Assembly (NCBI RefSeq): GCF_029227915.1 | Contig: NC_079878.1 | Span: 7,006,001 to 7,070,000 of the forward strand | Reading direction: 5' to 3' | DNA length: 64,000 nucleotides | Source: Hydractinia symbiolongicarpus | Lineage: Eukaryota > Cnidaria > Hydrozoa > Anthoathecata > Hydractiniidae | Shown: positions 22,292 through 34,106 of the stretch, in pieces | Position numbering within the stretch: position 1 is the first letter of the stretch | Layout: each line of letters begins with the position of its first letter | The notes under the pieces: generated by a model | Told to the model about the DNA's origin: nothing | Seen by the model: only the letters and a program-made list of their open reading frames with translations | The model's database searches: none | Translations under genes and position numbers: made by a program

Positions 22292-22384
22292 GCTCCAGTG
22301 GCGTAGTCGGTTAGCGCGTCGTACTAATAAGTCAGTATCGACAAAGACATGCGAAGATCGGGAGTTCGAGCCTCCCCTGGAGCA
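22292..22384 (+). tRNA. tRNA-Ile(UAU) body with anticodon changed to AAU (unit 33)
   Basis: A single T-to-A change at 22326 converts the anticodon from UAU to AAU. The rest of the gene, including the 19-nt intron and both promoter boxes, is consensus. If expressed, spliced and deaminated at A34, it would still be an isoleucine tRNA, but with inosine-type decoding on the UAU-type body. The change also alters the anticodon/intron palindrome, so splicing could differ. Confidence 0.9.
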
Positions 22385-22837
22385 AGGTTTCTTTTCATGC
22401 GCCGTCAACACACGCCACAGCACGGGCAGATCACCAGTAAAATCTAGCAACGTGGCAGTGCACCCAGGTTGTTTTGATCCCGTCAACGTGACGGCAAAGC
22501 CCGTAAAATGGCCAGTGTGGGGCTCGAACCCACGACATTCGCGTTATTAGCACGACGCTCTAGCCGACTGAGCTAACCGGCCGTGCACGCGTGAACACGG
22601 ACTCACTTCCTAAGTCAACTCTAAGCAAAATACTTTTATTTTTTTACTCAAAACGTTAACGTCATATTTCTCACGCTTTGATACGAGTCTAAGCAATGCA
22701 AATAGCCGCAACCCGCTCGAAAGAGGAGTCATGTTAGGCCAACTTTAAACGGACATTCCCTGAAAGCCCTCGGAGAGATTTGAATTCTCGACCCCTGGTT
22801 TACAAGACCAGTGCTCTAACCCCTGAGCTACGAAGGC
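22292..22837. tRNA. tRNA trio, unit 33: Ile-UAU(+) with anticodon changed to AAU, Ile-AAU(-), Thr-UGU(-)
   Basis: Genes 22292-22384, 22509-22582, 22765-22837. First gene has an anticodon change (22326 t>a). Thr G53A (22785). Spacer 22586 a>c, 22659 c>a, 22690 c>t. Confidence 0.94.
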
Positions 22838-22986
22838 ACGCGATCCTTGCCAAATACGAAAAGTCGGTGCATCAGGCAAAACAGGCCAGTTGCAACGTGT
22901 ACTTGCCATAAAGTGATACCGTCAATGCCCTACTGGACCATGACTATTCTAATCACGGACCTCAGCTTTCCCGTTAACATCCACGG

Positions 22987-23532
22987 GCTCCAGTGGCGTA
23001 GTCGGTTAGCGCGTCGTACTTATAAGTCAGTATCGACAAAGACATGCGAAGATCGGGAGTTCGAGCCTCCCCTGGAGCAAGGTTTCTTTTCATGCGCCGT
23101 CAACACACGCCACAGCACGGGCAGATCACCAGTAAAATCTAGCAACGTGGCAGTGCACCCAGGTTGTTTTGATCCCGTCAACGTGACGGCAAAGCCCGTA
23201 AAATGGCCAGTGTGGGGCTCGAACCCACGACATTCGCGTTATTAGCACGACGCTCTAGCCGACTGAGCTAACCGGCCGTGAACGCGTGAACACGGACTCA
23301 CTTCCTAAGTCAACTCTAAGCAAAATACTTTTATTTTTTTACTCAAAACGTTACCGTCATATTTCTCACGCTTTGATACGAGTCCAAGCAATGCAAATAG
23401 CCGCAACCCGCTCGAAAGAGGAGTCATGTTAGGCCAACTTTAAACGGACATTCCCTGAAAGCCCTCGGAGAGATTTGAACTCTCGACCCCTGGTTTACAA
23501 GACCAGTGCTCTAACCCCTGAGCTACGAAGGC
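22987..23532. tRNA. tRNA trio, unit 34: Ile-UAU(+), Ile-AAU(-), Thr-UGU(-)
   Basis: Genes 22987-23079, 23204-23277, 23460-23532. Consensus copy. Confidence 0.96.
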
Positions 23533-23681
23533 ACGCGATCCTTGCCAAATACGAAAAGTCGGTGCATCAGGCAAAACAGGCCAGTTGCAACGTGTACTTG
23601 CCATAAAGTGATACCGTCAATGCCCTACTGGACCATGACTATTCTAATCACGGACCTCAGCTTTCCCGTTAACATCCACGG

Positions 23682-24227
23682 GCTCCAGTGGCGTAGTCGG
23701 TTAGCGCGTCGTACTTATAAGTCAGTATCGACAAAGACATGCGAAGATCGGGAGTTCGAGCCTCCCCTGGAGCAAGGTTTCTTTTCATGCGCCGTCAACA
23801 CACGCCACAGCACGGGCAGATCACCAGTAAAATCTAGCAACGTGGCAGTGCACCCAGGTTGTTTTGATCCCGTCAACGTGACGGCAAAGCCCGTAAAATG
23901 GCCAGTGTGGGGCTCGAACCCACGACATTCGCGTTATTAGCACGACGCTCTAGCCGACTGAGCTAACCGGCCGTGCACGCGTGAACACGGACTCACTTCC
24001 TAAGTCAACTCTAAGCAAAATACTTTTATTTTTTTACTCAAAACGTTACCGTCATATTTCTCACGCTTTGATACGAGTCCAAGCAATGCAAATAGCCGCA
24101 ACCCGCTCGAAAGAGGAGTCATGTTAGGCCAACTTTAAACGGACATTCCCTGAAAGCCCTCGGAGAGATTTGAATTCTCGACCCCTGGTTTACAAGACCA
24201 GTGCCCTAACCCCTGAGCTACGAAGGC
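23682..24227. tRNA. tRNA trio, unit 35: Ile-UAU(+), Ile-AAU(-), Thr-UGU(-)
   Basis: Genes 23682-23774, 23899-23972, 24155-24227. Thr G53A (24175) and flank 23976 a>c, both shared with unit 33; Thr A23G (24205, U-G wobble). Confidence 0.94.
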
Positions 24228-24376
24228 ACGCGATCCTTGCCAAATACGAAAAGTCGGTGCATCAGGCAAAACAGGCCAGTTGCAACGTGTACTTGCCATA
24301 AAGTGATACCGTCAATGCCCTACTGGACCATGACTATTCTAATCACGGACCTCAGCTTTCCCGTTAACATCCACGG

Positions 24377-24922
24377 GCTCCAGTGGCGTAGTCGGTTAGC
24401 GCGTCGTACTTATAAGTCAGTATCGACAAAGACATGCGAAGATCGGGAGTTCGAGCCTCCCCTGGAGCAAGGTTTCTTTTCATGCGCCGTCAACACACGC
24501 CACAGCACGGGCAGATCACCAGTAAAATCTAGCAACGTGGCAGTGCACCCAGGTTGTTTTGATCCCGTCAACGTGACGGCAAAGCCCGTAAAATGGCCAG
24601 TGTGGGGCTCGAACCCACGACATTCGCGTTATTAGCACAACGCTCTAGCCGACTGAGCTAACCGGCCGTGAACACGTGAACACGGACTCACTTCCTAAGT
24701 CACCTCTAAGCAAAATACTTTTATTTTTTTACTCAAAACGTTACCGTCATATTTCTCACGCTTTGATACGAGTCCAAGCAATGCAAATAGCCGCAACCCG
24801 CTCGAAAGAGGAGTCATGTTAGGCCAACTTTAAACGGACATTCCCTGAAAGCCCTCGGAGAGATTTGAACTCTCGACCCCTGGTTTACAAGACCAGTGCT
24901 CTAACCCCTGAGCTACGAAGGC
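24377..24922. tRNA. tRNA trio, unit 36: Ile-UAU(+), Ile-AAU(-), Thr-UGU(-)
   Basis: Genes 24377-24469, 24594-24667, 24850-24922. AAU gene C28U (24639, wobble with G42). Spacer 24674 g>a (also unit 3), 24703 a>c, 25018 c>t. Confidence 0.96.
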
Positions 24923-25071
24923 ACGCGATCCTTGCCAAATACGAAAAGTCGGTGCATCAGGCAAAACAGGCCAGTTGCAACGTGTACTTGCCATAAAGTG
25001 ATACCGTCAATGCCCTATTGGACCATGACTATTCTAATCACGGACCTCAGCTTTCCCGTTAACATCCACGG

Positions 25072-25617
25072 GCTCCAGTGGCGTAGTCGGTTAGCGCGTC
25101 GTACTTATAAGTCAGTATCGACAAAGACATGCGAAGATCGGGAGTTCGAGCCTCCCCTGGAGCAAGGTTTCTTTTCATGCGCCGTCAACACACGCCACAG
25201 CACGGGCAGATCACCAGTAAAATCTAGCAACGTGGCAGTGCACCCAGGTTGTTTTGATCCCGTCAACGTGACGGCAAAGCCCGTAAAATGGCCAGTGTGG
25301 GGCTCGAACCCACGACATTCGCGTTATTAGCACGACGCTCTAGCCGACTGAGCTAACCGGCCGTGAACGCGTGAACACGGACTCACTTCCTAAGTCAACT
25401 CTAAGCAAAATACTTTTATTTTTTTACTCAAAACGTTACCGTCATATTTCTCACGCTTTGATACGAGTCCAAGCAATGCAAATAGCCGCAACCCGCTCGA
25501 AAGAGGAGTCATGTTAGGCCAACTTTAAACGGACATTCCCTGAAAGCCCTCGGAGAGATTTGAACTCTCGACCCCTGGTTTACAAGACCAGTGCTCTAAC
25601 CCCTGAGCTACGAAGGC
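25072..25617. tRNA. tRNA trio, unit 37: Ile-UAU(+), Ile-AAU(-), Thr-UGU(-)
   Basis: Genes 25072-25164, 25289-25362, 25545-25617. Spacer 25623 a>c, 25754 t>g. Confidence 0.96.
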
Positions 25618-25766
25618 ACGCGCTCCTTGCCAAATACGAAAAGTCGGTGCATCAGGCAAAACAGGCCAGTTGCAACGTGTACTTGCCATAAAGTGATACC
25701 GTCAATGCCCTACTGGACCATGACTATTCTAATCACGGACCTCAGCTTTCCCGGTAACATCCACGG

Positions 25767-26312
25767 GCTCCAGTGGCGTAGTCGGTTAGCGCGTCGTACT
25801 TATAAGTCAGTATCGACAAAGACATGCGAAGATCGGGAGTTCGAGCCTCCCCTGGAGCAAGGTTTCTTTTCATGCGCCGTCAACACACGCCACAGCACGG
25901 GCAGATCACCAGTAAAATCTAGCAACGTGGCAGTGCACCCAGGTTGTTTTGATCCCGTCAACGTGACGGCAAAGCCCGTAAAATGGCCAGTGTGGGGCTC
26001 GAACCCACGACATTCGCGTTATTAGCACGACGCTCTAGCCGACTGAGCTAACCGGCCGTGAACGCGTGAACACGGACTCACTTCCTAAGTCAACTGTAAG
26101 CAAAATACTTTTATTTTTTTACTCAAAACGTTACCGTCATATTTCTCACGCTTTGATACGAGTCCAAGCAATGCAAATAGCCGCAACCCGCTCGAAAGAG
26201 GAGTCATGTTAGGCCAACTTTAAACGGACATTCCCTGAAAGCCCTCGGAGAGATTTGAACTCTCGACCCCTGGTTTACAAGACCAGTGCTCTAACCCCTG
26301 AGCTACGAAGGC
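25767..26312. tRNA. tRNA trio, unit 38: Ile-UAU(+), Ile-AAU(-), Thr-UGU(-)
   Basis: Genes 25767-25859, 25984-26057, 26240-26312. Spacer 26096 c>g, 26327 a>g. Confidence 0.96.
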
Positions 26313-26461
26313 ACGCGATCCTTGCCGAATACGAAAAGTCGGTGCATCAGGCAAAACAGGCCAGTTGCAACGTGTACTTGCCATAAAGTGATACCGTCAA
26401 TGCCCTACTGGACCATGACTATTCTAATCACGGACCTCAGCTTTCCCGTTAACATCCACGG

Positions 26462-27007
26462 GCTCCAGTGGCGTAGTCGGTTAGCGCGTCGTACTTATAA
26501 GTCAGTATCGACAAAGACATGCGAAGATCGGGAGTTCGAGCCTCCCCTGGAGCAAGGTTTCTTTTCATGCGCCGTCAACACACGCCACAGCACGGGCAGA
26601 TCACCAGTAAAATCTAGCAACGTGGCAGTGCACCCAGGTTGTTTTGATCCCGTCAACGTGACGGCAAAGCCCGTAAAATGGCCAGTGTGGGGCTCGAACC
26701 CACGACATTCGCGTTATTAGCACGACGCTCTAGCCGACTGAGCTAACCGGCCGTGAACGCGTGAACACGGACTCACTTCCTAAGTCAACTCTAAGCAAAA
26801 TACTTTTATTTTTTTACTCAAAACGTTACCGTCATATTTCTCACGCTTTGATACGAGTCCAAGCAATGCAAATAGCCGCAACCCGCTCGAAAGAGGAGTC
26901 ATGTTAGGCCAACTTTAAACGGACATTCCCTGAAAGCCCTCGGAGATATTTGAACTCTCGACCCCTGGTTTACAAGACCAGTGCTCTAACCCCTGAGCTA
27001 CGAAGGC
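26462..27007. tRNA. tRNA trio, unit 39: Ile-UAU(+), Ile-AAU(-), Thr-UGU(-)
   Basis: Genes 26462-26554, 26679-26752, 26935-27007. Thr C61A (26947) breaks the conserved 53-61 pair and the B box. Confidence 0.94.
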
Positions 27008-27156
27008 ACGCGATCCTTGCCAAATACGAAAAGTCGGTGCATCAGGCAAAACAGGCCAGTTGCAACGTGTACTTGCCATAAAGTGATACCGTCAATGCCC
27101 TACTGGACCATGACTATTCTAATCACGGACCTCAGCTTTCCCGTTAACATCCACGG

Positions 27157-27702
27157 GCTCCAGTGGCGTAGTCGGTTAGCGCGTCGTACTTATAAGTCAG
27201 TATCGACAAAGACATGCGAAGATCGGGAGTTCGAGCCTCCCCTGGAGCAAGGTTTCTTTTCATGCGCCGTCAACACACGCCACAGCACGGGCAGATCACC
27301 AGTAAAATCTAGCAACGTGGCAGTGCACCCAGGTTGTTTTGATCCCGTCAACGTGACGGCAAAGCCCGTAAAATGGCCAGTGTGGGGCTCGAACCCACGA
27401 CATTCGCGTTATTAGCACGACGCTCTAGCCGACTGAGCTAACCGGCCGTGAACGCGTGAACACGGACTCACTTCCTAAGTCAACTCTAAGCAAAATACTT
27501 TTATTTTTTTACTCAAAACGTTACCGTCATATTTCTCACGCTTTGATACGAGTCCAAGCAATGCAAATAGCCGCAACCCGCTCGAAAGAGGAGTCATGTT
27601 AGGCCAACTTTAAACGGACATTCCCTGAAAGCCCTCGGAGAGATTTGAACTCTCGACCCCTGGTTTACAAGACCAGTGCTCTAACCCCTGAGCTACGAAG
27701 GC
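27157..27702. tRNA. tRNA trio, unit 40: Ile-UAU(+), Ile-AAU(-), Thr-UGU(-)
   Basis: Genes 27157-27249, 27374-27447, 27630-27702. Consensus copy. Confidence 0.96.
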
Positions 27703-27851
27703 ACGCGATCCTTGCCAAATACGAAAAGTCGGTGCATCAGGCAAAACAGGCCAGTTGCAACGTGTACTTGCCATAAAGTGATACCGTCAATGCCCTACTG
27801 GACCATGACTATTCTAATCACGGACCTCAGCTTTCCCGTTAACATCCACGG

Positions 27852-28397
27852 GCTCCAGTGGCGTAGTCGGTTAGCGCGTCGTACTTATAAGTCAGTATCG
27901 ACAAAGACATGCGAAGATCGGGAGTTCGAGCCTCCCCTGGAGCAAGGTTTCTTTTCATGCGCCGTCAACACACGCCACAGCACGGGCAGATCACCAGTAA
28001 AATCTAGCAACGTGGCAGTGCACCCAGGTTGTTTTGATCCCGTCAACGTGACGGCAAAGCCCGTAAAATGGCCAGTGTGGGGCTCGAACCCACGACATTC
28101 GCGTTATTAGCACGACGCTCTAGCCGACTGAGCTAACCGGCCGTGAACGCGTGAACACGGACTCACTTCCTAAGTCAACTCTAAGCAAAATACTTTTATT
28201 TTTTTACTCAAAACGTTACCGTCATATTTCTCACGCTTTGATACGAGTCCAAGCAATGCAAATAGCCGCAACCCGCTCGAAAGAGGAGTCATGTTAGGCC
28301 AACTTTAAACGGACATTCCCTGAAAGCCCTCGGAGAGATTTGAACTCTCGACCCCTGGTTTACAAGACCAGTGCTCTAACCCCTGAGCTACGAAGGC
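27852..28397. tRNA. tRNA trio, unit 41: Ile-UAU(+), Ile-AAU(-), Thr-UGU(-)
   Basis: Genes 27852-27944, 28069-28142, 28325-28397. Spacer 28492 a>g. Confidence 0.96.
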
Positions 28398-28546
28398 ACG
28401 CGATCCTTGCCAAATACGAAAAGTCGGTGCATCAGGCAAAACAGGCCAGTTGCAACGTGTACTTGCCATAAAGTGATACCGTCAATGCCCTGCTGGACCA
28501 TGACTATTCTAATCACGGACCTCAGCTTTCCCGTTAACATCCACGG

Positions 28547-29092
28547 GCTCCAGTGGCGTAGTCGGTTAGCGCGTCGTACTTATAAGTCAGTATCGACAAA
28601 GACATGCGAAGATCGGGAGTTCGAGCCTCCCCTGGAGCAAGGTTTCTTTTCATGCGCCGTCAACACACGCCACAGCACGGGCAGATCGCCAGTAAAATCT
28701 AGCAACGTGGCAGTGCACCCAGGTTGTTTTGATCCCGTCAACGTGACGGCAAAGCCCGTAAAATGGCCAGTGTGGGGCTCGAACCCACGACATTCGCGTT
28801 ATTAGCACGACGCTCTAGCCGACTGAGCTAACCGGCCGTGAACGCGTGAACACGGACTCACTTCCTAAGTCAACTCTAAGCAAAATACTTTTATTTTTTT
28901 ACTCAAAACGTTACCGTCATATTTCTCACGCTTTGATACGAGTCCAAGCAATGCAAATAGCCGCAACCCGCTCGAAAGAGGAGTCATGTTAGGCCAACTT
29001 TAAACGGACATTCCCTGAAAGCCTTCGGAGAGAGTTGAACTCTCGACCCCTGGTTTACAAGACCAGTGCTCTAACCCCTGAGCTACGAAGGC
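28547..29092. tRNA. tRNA trio, unit 42: Ile-UAU(+), Ile-AAU(-), Thr-UGU(-)
   Basis: Genes 28547-28639, 28764-28837, 29020-29092. Thr G69A (29024) turns the U4-G69 wobble into a U-A pair; Thr A59C (29034). Spacer 28688 a>g, 29218 c>g. Confidence 0.96.
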
Positions 29093-29241
29093 ACGCGATC
29101 CTTGCCAAATACGAAAAGTCGGTGCATCAGGCAAAACAGGCCAGTTGCAACGTGTACTTGCCATAAAGTGATACCGTCAATGCCCTACTGGACCATGACT
29201 ATTCTAATCACGGACCTGAGCTTTCCCGTTAACATCCACGG

Positions 29242-29787
29242 GCTCCAGTGGCGTAGTCGGTTAGCGCGTCGTACTTATAAGTCAGTATCGACAAAGACAT
29301 GCGAAGATCGGGAGTTCGAGCCTCCCCTGGAGCAAGGTTTCTTTTCATGCGCCGTCAACACACGCCACAGCACGGGCAGATCACCAGTAAAATCTAGCAA
29401 CGTGGCAGTGCACCCAGGTTGTTTTGATCCCGTCAACGTGACGGCAAAGCCCGTAAAATGGCCAGTGTGGGGCTCGAACCCACGACATTCGCGTTATTAG
29501 CACGACGCTCTAGCCGACTGAGCTAACCGGCCGTGAACGCGTGAACACGGACTCACTTCCTAAGTCAACTCTAAGCAAAATACTTTTATTTTTTTACTAA
29601 AAACGTTACCGTCATATTTCTCACGCTTTGATACGAGTCCAAGCAATGCAAATAGCCGCAACCCGCTCGAAAGAGGAGTCATGTTAGGCCAACTTTAAAC
29701 GGACATTCCCTGAAAGCCCTCGGAGAGAGTTGAACTCTCGACCCCTGGTTTACAAGACCAGTGCTCTAACCCCTGAGCTACGAAGGC
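29242..29787. tRNA. tRNA trio, unit 43: Ile-UAU(+), Ile-AAU(-), Thr-UGU(-)
   Basis: Genes 29242-29334, 29459-29532, 29715-29787. Thr A59C (29729); spacer 29599 c>a. Confidence 0.96.
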
Positions 29788-29936
29788 ACGCGATCCTTGC
29801 CAAATACGAAAAGTCGGTGCATCAGGCAAAACAGGCCAGTTGCAACGTGTACTTGCCATAAAGTGATACCGTCAATGCCCTACTGGACCATGACTATTCT
29901 AATCACGGACCTCAGCTTTCCCGTTAACATCCACGG

Positions 29937-30482
29937 GCTCCAGTGGCGTAGTCGGTTAGCGCGTCGTACTTATAAGTCAGTATCGACAAAGACATGCGAA
30001 GATCGGGAGTTCGAGCCTCCCCTGGAGCAAGGTTTCTTTTCATGCGCCGTCAACACACGCCACAGCACGGGCAGATCACCAGTAAAATCTAGCAACGTGG
30101 CAGTGCACCCAGGTTGTTTTGATCCCGTCAACGTGACGGCAAAGCCCGTAAAATGGCCAGTGTGGGGCTCGAACCCACGACATTCGCGTTATTAGCACGA
30201 CGCTCTAGCCGACTGAGCTAATCGGCCGTGAACGCGTGAACACGGACTCACTTCCTAAGTCAACTCTAAGCAAAATACTTTTATTTTTTTACTCAAAACG
30301 TTACCGTCATATTTCTCACGCTTTGATACGAGTCCAAGCAATGCAAATAGCCGCAACCCGCTCGAAAGAGGAGTCATGTTAGGCCAACTTTAAACGGACA
30401 TTCCCTGAAAGCCCTCGGAGAGAGTTGAACTCTCGACCCCTGGTTTACAAGACCAGTGCTCTAACCCCTGAGCTACGAAGGC
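29937..30482. tRNA. tRNA trio, unit 44: Ile-UAU(+), Ile-AAU(-), Thr-UGU(-)
   Basis: Genes 29937-30029, 30154-30227, 30410-30482. AAU gene G6A (30222, A6-C67 mismatch, also unit 62); Thr A59C (30424). Confidence 0.94.
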
Positions 30483-30631
30483 ACGCGATCCTTGCCAAAT
30501 ACGAAAAGTCGGTGCATCAGGCAAAACAGGCCAGTTGCAACGTGTACTTGCCATAAAGTGATACCGTCAATGCCCTACTGGACCATGACTATTCTAATCA
30601 CGGACCTCAGCTTTCCCGTTAACATCCACGG

Positions 30632-31177
30632 GCTCCAGTGGCGTAGTCGGTTAGCGCGTCGTACTTATAAGTCAGTATCGACAAAGACATGCGAAGATCG
30701 GGAGTTCGAGCCTCCCCTGGAGCAAGGTTTCTTTTCATGCGCCGTCAACACACGCCACAGCACGGGCAGATCACCAGTAAAATCTAGCAACGTGGCAGTG
30801 CACCCAGGTTGTTTTGATCCCGTCAACGTGACGGCAAAGCCCGTAAAATGGCCAGTGTGGGGCTCGAACCCACGACATTCGCGTTATTAGCACGACGCTC
30901 TAGCCGACTGAGCTAACCGGCCGTGAACGCGTGAACACGGACTCACTTCCTAAGTCAACTCTAAGCAAAATACTTTTATTTTTTTACTCAAAACGTTACC
31001 GTCATATTTCTCACGCTTTGTTACGAGTCCAAGCAATGCAAATAGCCGCAACCCGCTCGAAAGAGGAGTCATGTTAGGCCAACTTTAAACGGACATTCCC
31101 TGAAAGCCCTCGGAGAGATTTGAACTCTCGACCCCTGGTTTACAAGACCAGTGCTCTAACCCCTGAGCTACGAAGGC
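30632..31177. tRNA. tRNA trio, unit 45: Ile-UAU(+), Ile-AAU(-), Thr-UGU(-)
   Basis: Genes 30632-30724, 30849-30922, 31105-31177. Spacer 31021 a>t. Confidence 0.96.
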
Positions 31178-31326
31178 ACGCGATCCTTGCCAAATACGAA
31201 AAGTCGGTGCATCAGGCAAAACAGGCCAGTTGCAACGTGTACTTGCCATAAAGTGATACCGTCAATGCCCTACTGGACCATGACTATTCTAATCACGGAC
31301 CTCAGCTTTCCCGTTAACATCCACGG

Positions 31327-31419
31327 GCTCCAGTGGCGTAGTCGGTTAGCGCGTCGTACTTATAAGTCGGTATCGACAAAGACATGCGAAGATCGGGAGT
31401 TAGAGCCTCCCTTGGAGCA
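31327..31419 (+). pseudogene. tRNA-Ile(UAU), probable pseudogene (unit 46)
   Basis: C56, invariant in tRNAs (it pairs with G19) and part of the B box, is A (31402). C66 is also U, leaving a G-U acceptor pair. Loss of C56 should impair both TFIIIC binding and folding. Confidence 0.7.
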
Positions 31420-31872
31420 AGGTTTCTTTTCATGCGCCGTCAACACACGCCACAGCACGGGCAGATCACCAGTAAAATCTAGCAACGTGGCAGTGCACCC
31501 AGGTTGTTTTGATCCCGTCAACGTGACGGCAAAGCCCGTAAAATGGCCAGTGTGGGGCTCGAACCCACGACATTCGCGTTATTAGCACGACGCTCTAGCC
31601 GACTGAGCTAACCGGCCGTGAACGCGTGAACACGGACTCACTTCCTAAGTCAACTCTAAGCAAAATACTTTTATTTTTTTACTCAAAACGTTACCGTCAT
31701 ATTTCTCACGCTTTGATACGAGTCCAAGCAATGCAAATAGCCGCAACCCGCTCGAAAGAGGAGTCATGTTAGGCCAACTTTAAACGGACATTCCCTGAAA
31801 GCCCTCGGAGAGATTTGAACTCTCGACGCCTAGTTTACAAGACCAGTGCTCTAACCCCTGAGCTACGAAGGC
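31327..31872. tRNA. tRNA trio, unit 46: Ile-UAU(+) degraded, Ile-AAU(-), Thr-UGU(-)
   Basis: Genes 31327-31419, 31544-31617, 31800-31872. UAU gene C56A (31402), C66U (31412) and intron 31369 a>g. Thr G45C (31828) and C41U (31832, wobble). Five changes, all within genes. Confidence 0.92.
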
Positions 31873-32021
31873 ACGCGATCCTTGCCAAATACGAAAAGTC
31901 GGTGCATCAGGCAAAACAGGCCAGTTGCAACGTGTACTTGCCATAAAGTGATACCGTCAATGCCCTACTGGACCATGACTATTCTAATCACGGACCTCAG
32001 CTTTCCCGTTAACATCCACGG

Positions 32022-32567
32022 GCTCCAGTGGCGTAGTCGGTTAGCGCGTCGTACTTATAAGTCAGTATCGACAAAGACATGCGAAGATCGGGAGTTCGAG
32101 CCTCCCCTGGAGCAAGGTTTCTTTTCATGCGCCGTCAACACACGCCACAGCACGGGCAGATCACCAGTAAAATCTAGCAACGTGGCAGTGCACCCAGGTT
32201 GTTTTGATCCCGTCAACGTGACGGCAAAGCCCGTAAAATGGCCAGTGTGGGGCTCGAACCCACGACATTCGCGTTATTAGCACGACGCTCTAGCCGACTG
32301 AGCTAACCGGCCGTGAACGCGTGAACACGGACTCACTTCCTAAGTCAACTCTAAGCAAAATACTTTTATTTTTTTACTCAAAACGTTACCGTAATATTTC
32401 TCACGCTTTGATACGAGTCCAAGCAATGCAAATAGCCGCAACCCGCTCGAAAGAGGAGTCATGTTAGGCCAACTTTAAACGGACATTCCCTGAAAGCCCT
32501 CGGAGAGATTTGAACTCTCGACCCCTGGTTTACAAGACCAGTGCTCTAACCCCTGAGCTACGAAGGC
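32022..32567. tRNA. tRNA trio, unit 47: Ile-UAU(+), Ile-AAU(-), Thr-UGU(-)
   Basis: Genes 32022-32114, 32239-32312, 32495-32567. Spacer 32393 c>a. Confidence 0.96.
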
Positions 32568-32716
32568 ACGCGATCCTTGCCAAATACGAAAAGTCGGTGC
32601 ATCAGGCAAAACAGGCCAGTTGCAACGTGTACTTGCCATAAAGTGATACCGTCAATGCCCTACTGGACCATGACTATTCTAATCACGGACCTCAGCTTTC
32701 CCGTTAACATCCACGG

Positions 32717-33262
32717 GCTCCAGTGGCGTAGTCGGTTAGCGCGTCGTACTTATAAGTCAGTATCGACAAAGACATGCGAAGATCGGGAGTTCGAGCCTCC
32801 CCTGGAGCAAGGTTTCTTTTCATGCGCCGTCAACACACGCCACAGCACGGGCAGATCACCAGTAAAATCTAGCAACGTGGCAGTGCACCCAGGTTGTTTT
32901 GATCCCGTCAACGTGACGGCAAAGCCCGTAAAATGGCCAGTGTGGGGCTCGAACCCACGACATTCGCGTTATTAGCACGACGCTCTAGCCGACTGAGCTA
33001 ACCGGCCGTGAACGCGTGAACACGGACTCACTTCCTAAGTCAACTCTAAGCAAAATACTTTTATTTTTTTACTCAAAACGTTACCGTCATATTTCTCACG
33101 CTTTGATACGAGTCCAAGCAATGCAAATAGCCGCAACCCGCACGAAAGAGGAGTCATGTTAGGCCAACTTTAAACGGACATTCCCTGAAAGCCCTCGGAG
33201 AGATTTGAACTCTCGACCCCTGGTTTACAAGACCAGTGCTCTAACCCCTGAGCTACGAAGGC
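32717..33262. tRNA. tRNA trio, unit 48: Ile-UAU(+), Ile-AAU(-), Thr-UGU(-)
   Basis: Genes 32717-32809, 32934-33007, 33190-33262. Spacer 33142 t>a. Confidence 0.96.
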
Positions 33263-33411
33263 ACGCGATCCTTGCCAAATACGAAAAGTCGGTGCATCAG
33301 GCAAAACAGGCCAGTTGCAACGTGTACTTGCCATAAAGTGATACCGTCAATGCCCTACTGGACCATGACTATTCTAATCACGGACCTCAGCTTTCCCGTT
33401 AACATCCACGG

Positions 33412-33957
33412 GCTCCAGTGGCGTAGTCGGTTAGCGCGTCGTACTTATAAGTCAGTATCGACAAAGACATGCGAAGATCGGGAGTTCGAGCCTTCCCTGG
33501 AGCAAGGTTTCTTTTCATGCGCCGTCAACACACGCCACAGCACGGGCAGATCACCAGTAAAATCTAGCAACGTGGCAGTGCACCCAGGTTGTTTTGATCC
33601 CGTCAACGTGACGGCAAAGCCCGTAAAATGGCCAGTGTGGGGCTCGAACCCACGACATTCGCGTTATTAGCACGACGCTCTAGCCGACTGAGCTAACCGG
33701 CCGTGAACGCGTGAACACGGACTCACTTCCTAAGTCAACTCTAAGCAAAATACTTTTATTTTTTTACTCAAAACGTTACCGTCATATTTCTCACGCTTTG
33801 ATACGAGTCCAAGCAATGCAAATAGCCGCAACCCGCTCGAAAGAGGAGTCATGTTAGCCCAACTTTAAACGGACATTCCCTGAAAGCCCTCGGAGAGATT
33901 TGAACTCTCGACCCCTGGTTTACAAGACCAGTGCTCTAACCCCTGAGCTACGAAGGC
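33412..33957. tRNA. tRNA trio, unit 49: Ile-UAU(+), Ile-AAU(-), Thr-UGU(-)
   Basis: Genes 33412-33504, 33629-33702, 33885-33957. UAU gene C63U (33494, wobble with G51). Spacer 33858 g>c. Confidence 0.96.
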
Positions 33958-34106
33958 ACGCGATCCTTGCCAAATACGAAAAGTCGGTGCATCAGGCAAA
34001 ACAGGCCAGTTGCAACGTGTACTTGCCATAAAGTGATACCGTCAATGCCCTACTGGACCATGACTATTCTAATCACGGACCTCAGCTTTCCCGTTAACAT
34101 CCACGG

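Noticed and set aside
22235-22486. 83-codon minus-strand frame in unit 33
   Set aside because: It is opened solely by the anticodon change at 22326, which removes a stop codon on the opposite strand. It overlaps a tRNA gene.
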